Below, piece after piece: positions 1 to 6,836 of a stretch of DNA of 13,175 nt (its first letter is position 1; every line of letters starts with the position of its first letter). The notes under the pieces were generated by a model. That model was given only the letters and a program-made list of their open reading frames with translations, made no database searches and was not told where the DNA came from. The translations under genes were made by a program, and so were the position numbers. The DNA lies in contig CAJOFW010000016.1 in assembly GCA_905234005.1 (NCBI GenBank), positions 3,187 to 16,361 of the forward strand. The letters run 5' to 3'. The DNA is from an uncultured Oscillospiraceae bacterium. Its GTDB lineage: Bacteria > Bacillota > Clostridia > Oscillospirales > Oscillospiraceae.

Positions 1-1151
1 ACCGCGGAGACGGCCGCGATCTTGGCCTCGTTCGTGTAGTCGTCGGGAGCCTCGGCGGGGTGGCCGTCATAGTCGGCGGCGGCGGAGACCAGCGCCTCGG
101 CGAGGGCCTCGCCGTCCTCGTTCAGCATCGTCCAGACGGAGGTGAAGGCGTTGAACATGCCGACATAGGCGAACTCCACGTCGACGACCGCGCCGGTGCC
201 GAGGCTCGTCACGCCGGGGATGTTCTCGGTCAGGTAGAAGCCCTCGCCGAGATCCTTGACGTCGGCGTACTGCGTGTAGACGCCGTTCCAGATGCCGGCC
301 TGCAGGGTGGCGGACACGGCGTCGGAGTACGGGTCGTTCGAGAACATCGCGCCCACGAAGTCGTCGGGATCGACATAGCCCGCGACGGACGTGATCTGAT
401 CGACGACGATCTGGAACAGGCGGTACATCGCGACGGCGTACTGGTAGCCGTACATGACCGGGCCGAAGGTGGTCAGGCTGTCGCCGGCGTTCGTGATGCC
501 GGAGCGCAGATACCAGGCGACGGCGTCCTCATAGCCCTCGAAGTTCTCGGTGTCGGTGAGGTCGGCGACGGTGCGGGCGGTGCGGTTGCCGCCGATGTAG
601 ACGGCGGTGTCGCCCTCGATCGGGTTTGCGTCGGTGATGGCGGCGTAGTCGCCGAAGGCCATGTTCGGCGCGTAGGTCGTCAGAGCCATCGTCGTGCCGT
701 CGGCGAGGGTGAGGGTGGCGTTGTCGGCGTACTCGTCGCAGACGACGTAGATCGCGGTCACGCCGTCGGCGGCGGAGAGGTAGTAGGCGGTGTTCGCGGC
801 CTCGTCGACGCCGGTGACGGTGAGCGCGCCGTCGGCGACGGCGGCGGTCACGCCCTCGGCCTCGGCGGTCAGGGCGGAATCGGCGTAGACCGCGACGTCG
901 CCGTCGAAGTCGGCGGGCACGAAGGCCGGCTCGCCCTCGCCGCCGGCGGTGTAGACGCCGTAGCAGGCGGCGGAGACGGCGCCGTCATTGACCTCGCCCT
1001 GCGAGGCGACGAAAACGTACTGGCTCAGGGCCAGGACACCCTCAAGCCCGCCGCCGGCGGAGCCGGACGACTCGCCGGACGCAAACGCGCCGACAGAGAG
1101 CAGCAGCGCGAGCGCCAGAACGACGGAGAGGAGTCTGGAAACGCGTTTCAT
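1..1151 (-). CDS. Secreted protein with possible SLH-like module (3' end outside window)
   Basis: The reading frame is open from an ATG at 1151 down to the left edge (383 codons, no stop), so the C-terminus is missing. Residues 1-24 form a classical signal peptide: MKR, a hydrophobic Val/Leu/Ala core, and an AFA cleavage site before a Ser/Gly-rich stretch. The mature protein is acidic and rich in Ala, Asp, Gly, Thr and Tyr, as in exported surface proteins. Residues 207-246 resemble an S-layer homology repeat: YEDAVAWYLRSGIT, then a TTFGP element and an amphipathic helix ending MYRLF. A weaker second unit may lie near residues 275-312. This suggests a cell-surface protein, but no enzyme family is recognised. 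A ribosome site (AAAGGATGG) lies about 10 bases before the ATG and a good promoter lies further upstream. The gene is monocistronic at its 5' end. Confidence 0.75.
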   Translation of the reverse strand, partial: MKRVSRLLSVVLALALLLSVGAFASGESSGSAGGGLEGVLALSQYVFVASQGEVNDGAVSAACYGVYTAGGEGEPAFVPADFDGDVAVYADSALTAEAEGVTAAVADGALTVTGVDEAANTAYYLSAADGVTAIYVVCDEYADNATLTLADGTTMALTTYAPNMAFGDYAAITDANPIEGDTAVYIGGNRTARTVADLTDTENFEGYEDAVAWYLRSGITNAGDSLTTFGPVMYGYQYAVAMYRLFQIVVDQITSVAGYVDPDDFVGAMFSNDPYSDAVSATLQAGIWNGVYTQYADVKDLGEGFYLTENIPGVTSLGTGAVVDVEFAYVGMFNAFTSVWTMLNEDGEALAEALVSAAADYDGHPAEAPDDYTNEAKIAAVSA

Positions 1152-1211
1152 GTGTTGGAACCATCCTTTCGTTGCTTACAAATTGTTTGGCGGTTTAATC
1201 CGCTAATATAA

Positions 1212-1240
1212 GGTATACCATGTTTTCCGCGCCGCGTCAA
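1212..1240 (-). promoter_or_regulatory. Sigma-A type promoter for the secreted-protein gene
   Basis: On the minus strand, TTGACG (1235-1240), a 17-base spacer and TATACC (1212-1217) precede the ATG at 1151, leaving a leader of roughly 50-55 bases. The -35 box matches consensus at 5 of 6 positions. The -10 box overlaps a small GGTATACC palindrome. Confidence 0.65.
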
Positions 1241-1289
1241 TCGCGGGAGACGGAAAAAGACGCGTTTTCATAAACAAAATGTTAGACAG

Positions 1290-1360
1290 CGGCCGGGAGG
1301 CCCTTCCGCGTGCTCCGCCGCGCTGTGCGGAACGGTACGCCTGGAAGGGCCTCCCGGCCG
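1290..1360 (-). terminator. Long perfect inverted repeat downstream of the purN-like gene
   Basis: Two 18-base arms (1290-1307 and 1343-1360) are perfectly complementary and enclose a 35-base GC-rich loop. Within it, TTCCGC (1304-1309) and GCGGAA (1327-1332) can pair alternatively with the arms. The structure starts 24 bases after the purN-like stop on the minus strand and ends before the promoter of the next gene, so it most likely ends the ycxB-purN transcript. The following T-tract is interrupted, which makes it an imperfect Rho-independent terminator. Confidence 0.6.
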
Positions 1361-1384
1361 TCTTTCGATTGCAGGCGGCGCGGC

Positions 1385-2017
1385 TCACTTATCCCCGCCG
1401 GCTATGTGGACGACGCCGCCGTCTATGTGGAGGCTGCCCTGGCAGAACAGGGCTATGGCGCGGGGCAGGAGCTTCCACTCGGCCTCCTCGGTGATGCGGC
1501 GCTGGAGGGTCTTCGCGGTGTCGCCCTCCCATACCTCCACGGCCTGCTGGAGGATGATCGGCCCGGACGGCTCGGTCGTCACGAAGTACGCCGTCGCCCC
1601 GGAAAGCTTCACGCCGGCCCGCAGCGCCTGCTCGTATGGGTCGAGCGTCGCGCTGTCGCAGTCCGCGAACGCGGGCAGAAGAGCCGGGAACGTGTTGATG
1701 ATCCGGTGCTCGTAGGCGCGGATCAGCGTGTTGCCGAGAGGCAGGATATACCCCGCGAGCACGACAAGCTCGATGTCGAGATCCTCGAGCTTCTGCAAAA
1801 GCGCCGTGCCGTATGTCGCGCTGTTCGGAAACAGCGCCCTGTCCACCACATACGCGGGGATGTTGGCGCTCTTGGCACGGACGAGGGCATACGCCTCCGG
1901 GTCGGAGGATATGACCGCCGTAAGCTCGCAGTTCGGTATCTCGCCGAACAGGTGCGCGTCCATCACCGCCTGCAGATTCGTCCCGCCGCCGGAGACGAGA
2001 ACCGCCGTCTTGACCAT
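1385..2017 (-). CDS. purN: PurN-type formyltransferase paralogue with altered catalytic residues
   Basis: This 210-residue protein has the fold and length of phosphoribosylglycinamide formyltransferase, which transfers formyl from 10-formyltetrahydrofolate to GAR in purine synthesis. The phosphate-binding loop SGGGTNLQ is at residues 9-16, the folate-site segment LAGYILPL at 87-94, and the family-typical EGDT and AEWKLLP elements lie near 164-185. The active site is odd. The invariant Asn-x-His of PurN reads NTF (108-110), so the Asn is kept and the His is Phe. The loop normally carrying the catalytic Asp before GP reads TTEPSGP (147-153), one residue short and without that Asp. It may be inactive, regulatory, or specific for another reaction; the symbol marks homology only. 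An AGGAAAGG ribosome site precedes ATG 2017. It lies 23 bases after the ycxB-like gene, probably in one transcript. Confidence 0.8.
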   Translation of the reverse strand: MVKTAVLVSGGGTNLQAVMDAHLFGEIPNCELTAVISSDPEAYALVRAKSANIPAYVVDRALFPNSATYGTALLQKLEDLDIELVVLAGYILPLGNTLIRAYEHRIINTFPALLPAFADCDSATLDPYEQALRAGVKLSGATAYFVTTEPSGPIILQQAVEVWEGDTAKTLQRRITEEAEWKLLPRAIALFCQGSLHIDGGVVHIAGGDK

Positions 2018-2040
2018 GCTCTACCGCCTTTCCTGTCGTA

Positions 2041-2628
2041 TCAGCGCCGCTTCCACGGCCCCCACAGCGGGCCGGTGCGGCCGAGCCGAAGCCCGGGGTG
2101 TGAATTGCGGAATTCCTCTCGCTCCCGGCGCTCCTTTTCCCTCCTGAACGCCTTCGCCTCCGTCCGGGAGGCGTCGAACCGCTCCCGGATCGCTTTGATC
2201 TGTCCGTCGGTCAGAAGCCGCCGGGGCAGGAGGTTGCCGGACGCGCCGTCATTATATATGAATACGCAGTCCCGCGTCTCGTGAAGACGCGGCGTCTCGC
2301 ACCACCGGAACGACCTTGCCGTGTCGCCCGCCGTCACGCTCCAGCCGTCGGCGGTGAATTCGTACGTCACGGGCTGATCGAGGCTCGCGAGCTGATCCTT
2401 ATACCCGAGCCGGGGCATAAGCTCCGCCGCCGCCATCGCGATGACGTAGACGACCGCCGGGCCGAAAAACGCCGCCGGCCGGACGTTGCCGGTCGCGAGG
2501 ACGATCGCCCCGCATATGACGACCATCGCCGCGGCCAGAATCGCGTATGTCCGCCGGTTCATCTCACGGCAGGCCTGATAGTATTCGTTTCGCTCGATGC
2601 CGCGCACCGTCAGGGTGAAGCTCTCCAT
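2041..2628 (-). CDS. YcxB-like two-helix membrane protein
   Basis: The protein has 195 residues. Two hydrophobic segments, about residues 28-47 and 53-71, make a membrane hairpin. They are followed by a soluble beta-rich part (YEFTADGWSVTAGD, 89-102; FRWCE, 107-111; then VFIYND and LLPRRLLTDGQI). This layout and the phrase in which a Trp follows the strand and precedes an LPRR element fit the YcxB-like family, whose function is unknown. The C-terminal 45 residues are highly charged (Arg/Glu) and end in a basic tail. The ATG at 2628 is preceded by GGAGGA at a long spacing of 13 bases, with a nearer GGCGG. The start is supported by the fact that the frame begins cleanly before the family's N-terminal strand. 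It is first in a likely two-gene transcript with the purN-like gene. Confidence 0.7.
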   Translation of the reverse strand: MESFTLTVRGIERNEYYQACREMNRRTYAILAAAMVVICGAIVLATGNVRPAAFFGPAVVYVIAMAAAELMPRLGYKDQLASLDQPVTYEFTADGWSVTAGDTARSFRWCETPRLHETRDCVFIYNDGASGNLLPRRLLTDGQIKAIRERFDASRTEAKAFRREKERREREEFRNSHPGLRLGRTGPLWGPWKRR

Positions 2629-2711
2629 CCGTGTCCGCCTGTCCTCCGCGGTTGCCCGTGTCCGAACGCGTTTGCGCGCGTTTGATTGAATTTTGACTGT
2701 CTGTATGGATT

Positions 2712-2740
2712 ATCATATCACAAACAGCGCCCCGGCGCAA
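2712..2740 (-). promoter_or_regulatory. Promoter for the ycxB-purN transcript
   Basis: On the minus strand, TTGCGC (2735-2740), a 17-base spacer and TATGAT (2712-2717) stand about 84 bases before the ATG at 2628. The -35 hexamer lies inside one arm of the inverted repeat 2731-2755. It is divergent from the hrcA promoter. Confidence 0.5.
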
Positions 2741-2755
2741 GACGGTTGCGCCGGG
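2731..2755. repeat. Perfect 10-bp inverted repeat between divergent promoters
   Basis: CCCGGCGCAA and its exact complement TTGCGCCGGG flank a 5-base loop. No T-tract follows on either strand, so it is not a typical terminator. It covers the -35 box of the minus-strand promoter, which would suit an operator or a cruciform. No binding protein can be named. Confidence 0.6.
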
Positions 2756-2810
2756 ATTGCCCCGGCGTTTCGTAAATTTGAATTATTTGTAACTTCTGTT
2801 CCCGCAGCCC

Positions 2811-2839
2811 TTGACATATAATATGAGGTGTGGTAAATT
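2811..2839 (+). promoter_or_regulatory. Heat-shock operon promoter (hrcA)
   Basis: A perfect -35 box TTGACA (2811-2816), a 17-base spacer and TAAATT (2834-2839) with an upstream TG at 2831-2832 (extended -10) form a vegetative promoter. The last bases of the -10 box are shared with the CIRCE operator, so bound HrcA would block RNA polymerase directly. The leader to the hrcA ATG is about 40 bases. Confidence 0.8.
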
Positions 2840-2864
2840 AGCACTCGAGGAAACAGAGTGCTAG
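2838..2864 (+). promoter_or_regulatory. CIRCE operator (HrcA binding site)
   Basis: TTAGCACTC (2838-2846), a 9-base spacer and GAGTGCTAG (2856-2864) match the CIRCE consensus except for the final base, G instead of A. HrcA dimers bind this element and repress the operon until heat or unfolded protein lowers HrcA activity. It is the only CIRCE seen in the window. Confidence 0.95.
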
Positions 2865-2886
2865 CAGTAAGGCCGGGAAATTGCCA

Positions 2887-3972
2887 ATGGACATCAGCGA
2901 GAGGAAGAAGAGGATACTCACCGCGATCGTGGAGAGCTACATCTCCACGGCGGAGCCGGTCGGCTCCAAGGCGCTGGCCGAGGTGATCGGCTGCTCCTCG
3001 GCGACGATCCGCAACGAGATGTCGGAGCTGACCTCCATGGGCTATCTCGAGCAGCCGCACACGAGCGCGGGACGCGTACCGTCCCCGGCGGGCTACCGGC
3101 TGTATGTGAACGAGCTGATGGAGCGGCAGAAGCTCTCCGAGGAGGAGACGGCCATCATCAGCGAGCAGCTCCGCCAGAAGCAGAAGCAGCTCGACGACCT
3201 CATGGGCGAGGTCGGCCGGCTCACAAGCTCGATGACGAGCTACCCCGCCTACGCCCTCGCCGTGCGGCCCCCCGCCGCCGTGAAGCGGTTCGATTTCATC
3301 TACGTGGACGCGAACACCTTCATCGTGGTGGCGCTGCTGACCGACAACACCGTCAAGAACAAGCTGGTGCATCTCCCCTTCACGGTGAGTCAGGAGCAGA
3401 TCCAGACCCTGTCCAGCCTGTTCAACGCCCACTTCACCGGGCTTGCGGACGATGAGATCACCGACGTGCTGATCCGCTCCACCGAGCGCGCCGCCGGCGA
3501 CACCTACGGCCTCGTGGCCGTCGTGGCGGCGTTCGTGATGGAATCGCTCTCGGCGGCGAGGGCCGCCCCGGTGCGGTTCGAGGGCGCGTCGAAGCTCCTC
3601 AATCTGCCCGAGTACCGCGACCCGGACAAGGCCCACGCGCTGATGAACTTCTTCGCCAGCGGCGAGGGGCTGATAAACGGCCTGCCGCCCGGCGGGGACG
3701 CCGACGGCCTGCGCGTCACGATCGGCCCGGAAAACCTCGCCGAGGAGCTGAAGGATTCGAGCGTCGTCATGGCGTCCTACGACGCCGGCGGCGGGATGCG
3801 CGGCTACATCGGCGTCGTCGGCCCGACACGGATGGATTACGCCGCCGTCGCCGCGAAGCTGAGCGGCATCGCGGCCGGTCTGAGCCGGATGCTGGCCGGC
3901 TCCGACGCCCCGGAGGGGCTGAACAACAAGCTGGTATTAAAAGAGCTAAAGGACAATAACGACCATGAATGA
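2887..3972 (+). CDS. hrcA: Heat-inducible transcription repressor HrcA
   Basis: This 361-residue protein is the repressor that binds the CIRCE element just upstream, giving autoregulation of the chaperone operon. The N-terminal winged helix spans about residues 1-75, with SSATIRNEMSEL (38-49) as recognition helix region and the family hallmark PHTSAGRVPSPAGYR at 57-71. The C-terminal hallmark GPTRMDY is near 312-318. Length is normal for the family. The start is uncertain by two codons. ATG 2887 gives MDISERK, matching the usual N-terminus. A TTG at 2881 would add Met-Pro and sits at a better distance (8 bases) from the weak TAAGG site at 2868-2872. The end overlaps grpE by 8 bases, implying translational coupling. 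Confidence 0.95.
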   Translation: MDISERKKRILTAIVESYISTAEPVGSKALAEVIGCSSATIRNEMSELTSMGYLEQPHTSAGRVPSPAGYRLYVNELMERQKLSEEETAIISEQLRQKQKQLDDLMGEVGRLTSSMTSYPAYALAVRPPAAVKRFDFIYVDANTFIVVALLTDNTVKNKLVHLPFTVSQEQIQTLSSLFNAHFTGLADDEITDVLIRSTERAAGDTYGLVAVVAAFVMESLSAARAAPVRFEGASKLLNLPEYRDPDKAHALMNFFASGEGLINGLPPGGDADGLRVTIGPENLAEELKDSSVVMASYDAGGGMRGYIGVVGPTRMDYAAVAAKLSGIAAGLSRMLAGSDAPEGLNNKLVLKELKDNNDHE

Positions 3973-4615
3973 CAAAGACGAAGAGATGAGGACGCCGGAC
4001 ACGGCGCCGGACGAGTCCGTCCCGGCCGGGACGGAGCCGGACACAACCCCCGCCCCGGACGCGGCCGAAGCCCCGGAAACGCCGGAAGCCGCCGAAGCCC
4101 CGGAGACAGAGGAAGCGGCGGAGCAGACCGACGCGAAGCCCACCCGGGCGGAGAGACGGGCCGAGAAGAAGGCCAGAAAATCCGAGGCCGAGCAGCTCAG
4201 AGAGCAGCTCTCCGAGGCGAACGACAAGTATCTCCGGATGCTGGCGGAGTACGACAACTACCGCCGCCGCAGCCAGAAGGAACGGGAGGCCATCTACGCC
4301 GACGTCCGCGCCGACACGGTGAAGAAGCTCCTGCCCGTCTACGACAACCTCCTCCGCGCCGTCTCGCAGGAGACGAACGAGGACGCCCGCAGGGGCATGG
4401 AGGCGATACTGACCCAGTTCCGCACGATCCTCGAGGGCATCGGCGTGAAGGAGATCGCGGCGGTCGGCAAGAGGTTCGATCCCACGCTCCACGAGGCGCT
4501 TCTGCACATCGAGGACGAAAAATACGGCGAGGGCGAGATCGTCCTCGAGCTGGAGAAGGGCTTCACGCTCGGCGACAAGGTCATCCGCTTCTCCAAGGTA
4601 CAGGTAGCCAACTGA
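3965..4615 (+). CDS. grpE: GrpE, nucleotide exchange factor of DnaK
   Basis: The 216-residue protein promotes ADP release from DnaK. Residues 1-60 are an acidic, disordered tail of Ala/Pro/Glu repeats. A basic stretch (61-72) leads into the long dimerising coiled coil (about 73-125, containing YLRMLAEYDNYRRRS). The C-terminal beta domain carries the signature FDPTLHEAL (171-179) and the end GFTLGDKVIRFSKVQVA. The ATG lies inside the end of hrcA, with AAAGGA about 11 bases upstream. Nothing seems missing; the low-complexity N-terminal tail is somewhat long compared with model GrpE proteins. Confidence 0.96.
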   Translation: MNDKDEEMRTPDTAPDESVPAGTEPDTTPAPDAAEAPETPEAAEAPETEEAAEQTDAKPTRAERRAEKKARKSEAEQLREQLSEANDKYLRMLAEYDNYRRRSQKEREAIYADVRADTVKKLLPVYDNLLRAVSQETNEDARRGMEAILTQFRTILEGIGVKEIAAVGKRFDPTLHEALLHIEDEKYGEGEIVLELEKGFTLGDKVIRFSKVQVAN

Positions 4616-4705
4616 CGGCGGGTATATTCGCCGCTTATCATATACACCATATAATATACACCCCATAACTTTGTATAACATTCATCTTTCATATACAGGA
4701 GGAAC
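4616..4705 (+). promoter_or_regulatory. AT-rich grpE-dnaK leader with possible weak promoter
   Basis: This gap is strikingly AT-rich against the GC-rich genes around it. It contains three copies of ATATACA (4640-4646, 4654-4660, 4691-4697) and ends in AGGAGGA (4697-4703). A TATAAT at 4650-4655 has only a poor -35 partner (TTCGCC, 4627-4632), so an internal dnaK promoter is possible but weak. An unstructured leader favouring dnaK translation, or an mRNA processing site, would fit equally well. Confidence 0.35.
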
Positions 4706-4711
4706 ATGATC

Positions 4712-6574
4712 ATGGGTAAAATCATCGGTATAGATCTCGGAACCACCAACAGCTGCGTGGCCGTCATGGAGGGCGGCGAGGCCGCCGTCATCGCGAACGC
4801 CGAGGGCGCCCGCACCACCCCGTCCGTCGTCGCCTTCTCGAAGGACGGCGAGCGCATGGTCGGTCAGGTCGCGAAGCGTCAGGCCGTCACGAACCCCGAC
4901 CGCACCATCGCTTCCATCAAGCGTGAGATGGGCTCGAGCTACCGCGTCACCGTGGACGGCAAGAGCTACTCCCCGCAGGAGATCTCCGCCATGGTGCTTT
5001 CAAAGCTCAAGAAGGACGCGGAGGCGTACCTCGGCACGACCGTGACCGAGGCCGTCATCACCGTGCCCGCCTACTTCACCGACTCCCAGCGCCAGGCGAC
5101 GAAGGACGCCGGCAAGATCGCCGGTCTCGACGTCAAGCGCATCATCAACGAGCCGACGGCCGCGGCGCTGGCCTACGGCCTCGACAAGGAGACCGACCAG
5201 AAGATCATGGTCTACGACCTCGGCGGCGGCACGTTCGACGTGTCCGTGCTCGAGATCGGCGACGGCGTCATCGAGGTGCTGGCCACCGCCGGCAACAACC
5301 GCCTCGGCGGCGACGACTTCGACGCGTGCGTCACGAAGTGGCTCGTGGACGAGTTCAAGAAGGACACCGGCGTCGACCTCTCCACCGACAAGGTCGCGAT
5401 GCAGCGCCTGCGTGAGGCCGCCGAGAAGGCCAAGTGCGACCTCTCCGGCATGACCACGACGCAGATCAACCTGCCGTACATCACGGCGGACGCGACCGGC
5501 CCGAAGCACCTCGATCTCACGCTCTCCCGGGCGAAGTTCAACGAGCTGACGGCGCACCTCGTCGACGCGACGGTCGGCCCCGTGCAGCAGGCGCTGTCCG
5601 ACGCGGGCCTGTCCGCCGGTCAGCTCTCGAAGGTGCTGCTCGTCGGCGGCTCGACCCGTATCCCCGCCGTGCAGGACAAGGTCAAGGCCCTGACCGGCAA
5701 GGAGCCTTTCAAGGGCATCAACCCCGACGAGTGCGTGGCCGTCGGCGCGGCGATCCAGGGCGGCGTTCTCGGCGGCGACGTGGAGGGCATCCTGCTGCTC
5801 GACGTGACCCCGCTGTCCCTCGGCATCGAGACGCTGGGCGGCGTGTGCACGCGTCTCATCGAGCGCAACACGACCATCCCCACCCGCAAGAGCCAGATCT
5901 TCTCCACCGCCTCCGACAACCAGACGAGCGTGGAGGTCAACGTCCTGCAGGGCGAGCGTGAGATGGCCGCCTACAACAAGAGCCTCGGCCGCTTCCACCT
6001 TGACGGCATCGCCCCGGCCCGCCGCGGCGTGCCCCAGATCGAGGTCACGTTCGACATCGACGCCAACGGCATCGTGAACGTCTCCGCGAAGGACCTCGGC
6101 ACCGGCAAGGAGCAGCACATCACGATCACCGCCTCGACGAATCTCTCGAAGGATGAGATCGACAAGGCCGTCCGCGAGGCGGAGCAGTACGCCGCCGAGG
6201 ACGCGAAGCGCAAGGAGGAGATCGACACCCGCAACGCCGGCGACCAGATGGTCTACCAGACCGAGAAGACGCTCGAGGAGATGGGCGACAAGTTCGACGC
6301 CGCCGACAAGGCCGAGGTCGAGGCGAAGCTCGCCGAGCTTAAAACCGCCCTGTCCGGCTCCGACACCGCCCTCATCAAGACCGCGACGGACAACCTCACG
6401 CAGGCGTTCTACAAGGTCTCCGAGAAGCTCTATCAGCAGCAGGCCGCGCCCGGCGCCGACCCGAACGGCGCGGGCTTCAACCCCGGCGGCTTCAACCCCG
6501 GCGCGGACGCCGGGCAGTCCGACGGCGGCCAGACCTACTACGACGCGGACTACACCGAGGTCGACCCGCAGTAA
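4712..6574 (+). CDS. dnaK: Molecular chaperone DnaK (Hsp70)
   Basis: The product is the ATP-dependent Hsp70 chaperone of the cytoplasm, working with GrpE and DnaJ, the neighbouring genes. At 620 residues it has the usual length. The nucleotide-binding domain shows GIDLGTTNS (6-14), NEPTAAALAYG (146-156), DLGGGTFDVS (169-178) and VGGSTRIP (about 310). The linker and substrate domain begin near VTPLSLGIETLGG. The last 45 or so residues are a Gly/Asn/Pro-rich flexible tail ending DYTEVDPQ. An upstream ATG at 4706 is only 3 bases from the GGAGG ribosome site, whereas 4712 is 9 bases away and gives the canonical MGKIIGIDLG start, so 4712 is chosen. Expression is expected from the CIRCE promoter through hrcA-grpE. 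Confidence 0.97.
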   Translation: MGKIIGIDLGTTNSCVAVMEGGEAAVIANAEGARTTPSVVAFSKDGERMVGQVAKRQAVTNPDRTIASIKREMGSSYRVTVDGKSYSPQEISAMVLSKLKKDAEAYLGTTVTEAVITVPAYFTDSQRQATKDAGKIAGLDVKRIINEPTAAALAYGLDKETDQKIMVYDLGGGTFDVSVLEIGDGVIEVLATAGNNRLGGDDFDACVTKWLVDEFKKDTGVDLSTDKVAMQRLREAAEKAKCDLSGMTTTQINLPYITADATGPKHLDLTLSRAKFNELTAHLVDATVGPVQQALSDAGLSAGQLSKVLLVGGSTRIPAVQDKVKALTGKEPFKGINPDECVAVGAAIQGGVLGGDVEGILLLDVTPLSLGIETLGGVCTRLIERNTTIPTRKSQIFSTASDNQTSVEVNVLQGEREMAAYNKSLGRFHLDGIAPARRGVPQIEVTFDIDANGIVNVSAKDLGTGKEQHITITASTNLSKDEIDKAVREAEQYAAEDAKRKEEIDTRNAGDQMVYQTEKTLEEMGDKFDAADKAEVEAKLAELKTALSGSDTALIKTATDNLTQAFYKVSEKLYQQQAAPGADPNGAGFNPGGFNPGADAGQSDGGQTYYDADYTEVDPQ

Positions 6575-6631
6575 TCGCGCCGGCGAATCCGAAAACAGCA
6601 AACGTATGGTATGATTACCAACGTACAGCAT

Positions 6632-6664
6632 AGCGGCAAGGCGGGACATTCGTCCCGCCGCGCT
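6632..6664 (+). terminator. GC-rich hairpin 60 bases after dnaK, possible attenuator
   Basis: GGCGGGAC (6640-6647) and GTCCCGCC (6652-6659) form a perfect 8-bp stem with a 4-base loop. AGCG/CGCT (6632-6635, 6661-6664) can extend it. The sequence that follows has no run of T, so termination would be partial at best. It could also protect the 3' end of dnaK mRNA. A TATAAT at 6668-6673 follows at once, without a convincing -35 box. Confidence 0.5.
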
Positions 6665-6698
6665 GTGTATAATCGTCGCGATGGCTGCGATCTGTTTG

Positions 6699-6813
6699 AT
6701 ACTGTTCTTCGATGAAAAGCTTCTCTCCGTTACCGGGCGCAAAGCCTTGGAAACGCTGTCGTTTGAAGCGAATATAAGTTCTTTTTGATTCTTTTTCTTT
6801 CAAGAAAAAGAAT
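6699..6813 (+). repeat. Dispersed intergenic element, copy A (dnaK-dnaJ gap)
   Basis: This 115-base element has the family order ATACTG, AAAAGC, the core GTTACCGGGCGCAAAGCC, an AAACGCTG block, GCGAATATAA, TTCTTTTTGAT and a terminal palindrome (6788-6813, 11-bp arms, TTCA loop). The core can fold as CGTTACC (6728-6734) with GGAAACG (6749-6755), one A-A mismatch. In the terminal palindrome both arms differ from copies C and D by complementary changes, so pairing is kept. It ends 24 bases before the dnaJ ATG. Confidence 0.85.
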
Positions 6814-6836
6814 GACACATAAAGTTGGTGAGTTCT

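Noticed and set aside
60..1211. Long plus-strand frame rich in Gly, Val, Asp and Arg
   Set aside because: It is the antisense of the secreted-protein gene: the minus strand has a signal peptide, ribosome site and promoter, whereas this frame has none and a composition typical of antisense GC-rich DNA.
5000..6742. Minus-strand frame of 580 codons opposite dnaK
   Set aside because: Antisense of dnaK with low-complexity Leu/Val/Gly/Arg composition, no ribosome site and no recognisable domain.
6699..6813. The repeat as a small coding gene (peptide containing FQGFAPGN on its complementary strand)
   Set aside because: Copies A and D give a similar peptide, but indels break the frame in copy C and copy B is truncated, while pairing and DNA blocks are better conserved than any protein.
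6788..6813. Terminal palindrome of the repeat as an ordinary Rho-independent terminator
   Set aside because: The stem is AT-rich and the T-run precedes rather than follows it in this orientation; in the opposite orientation an A-rich run follows.
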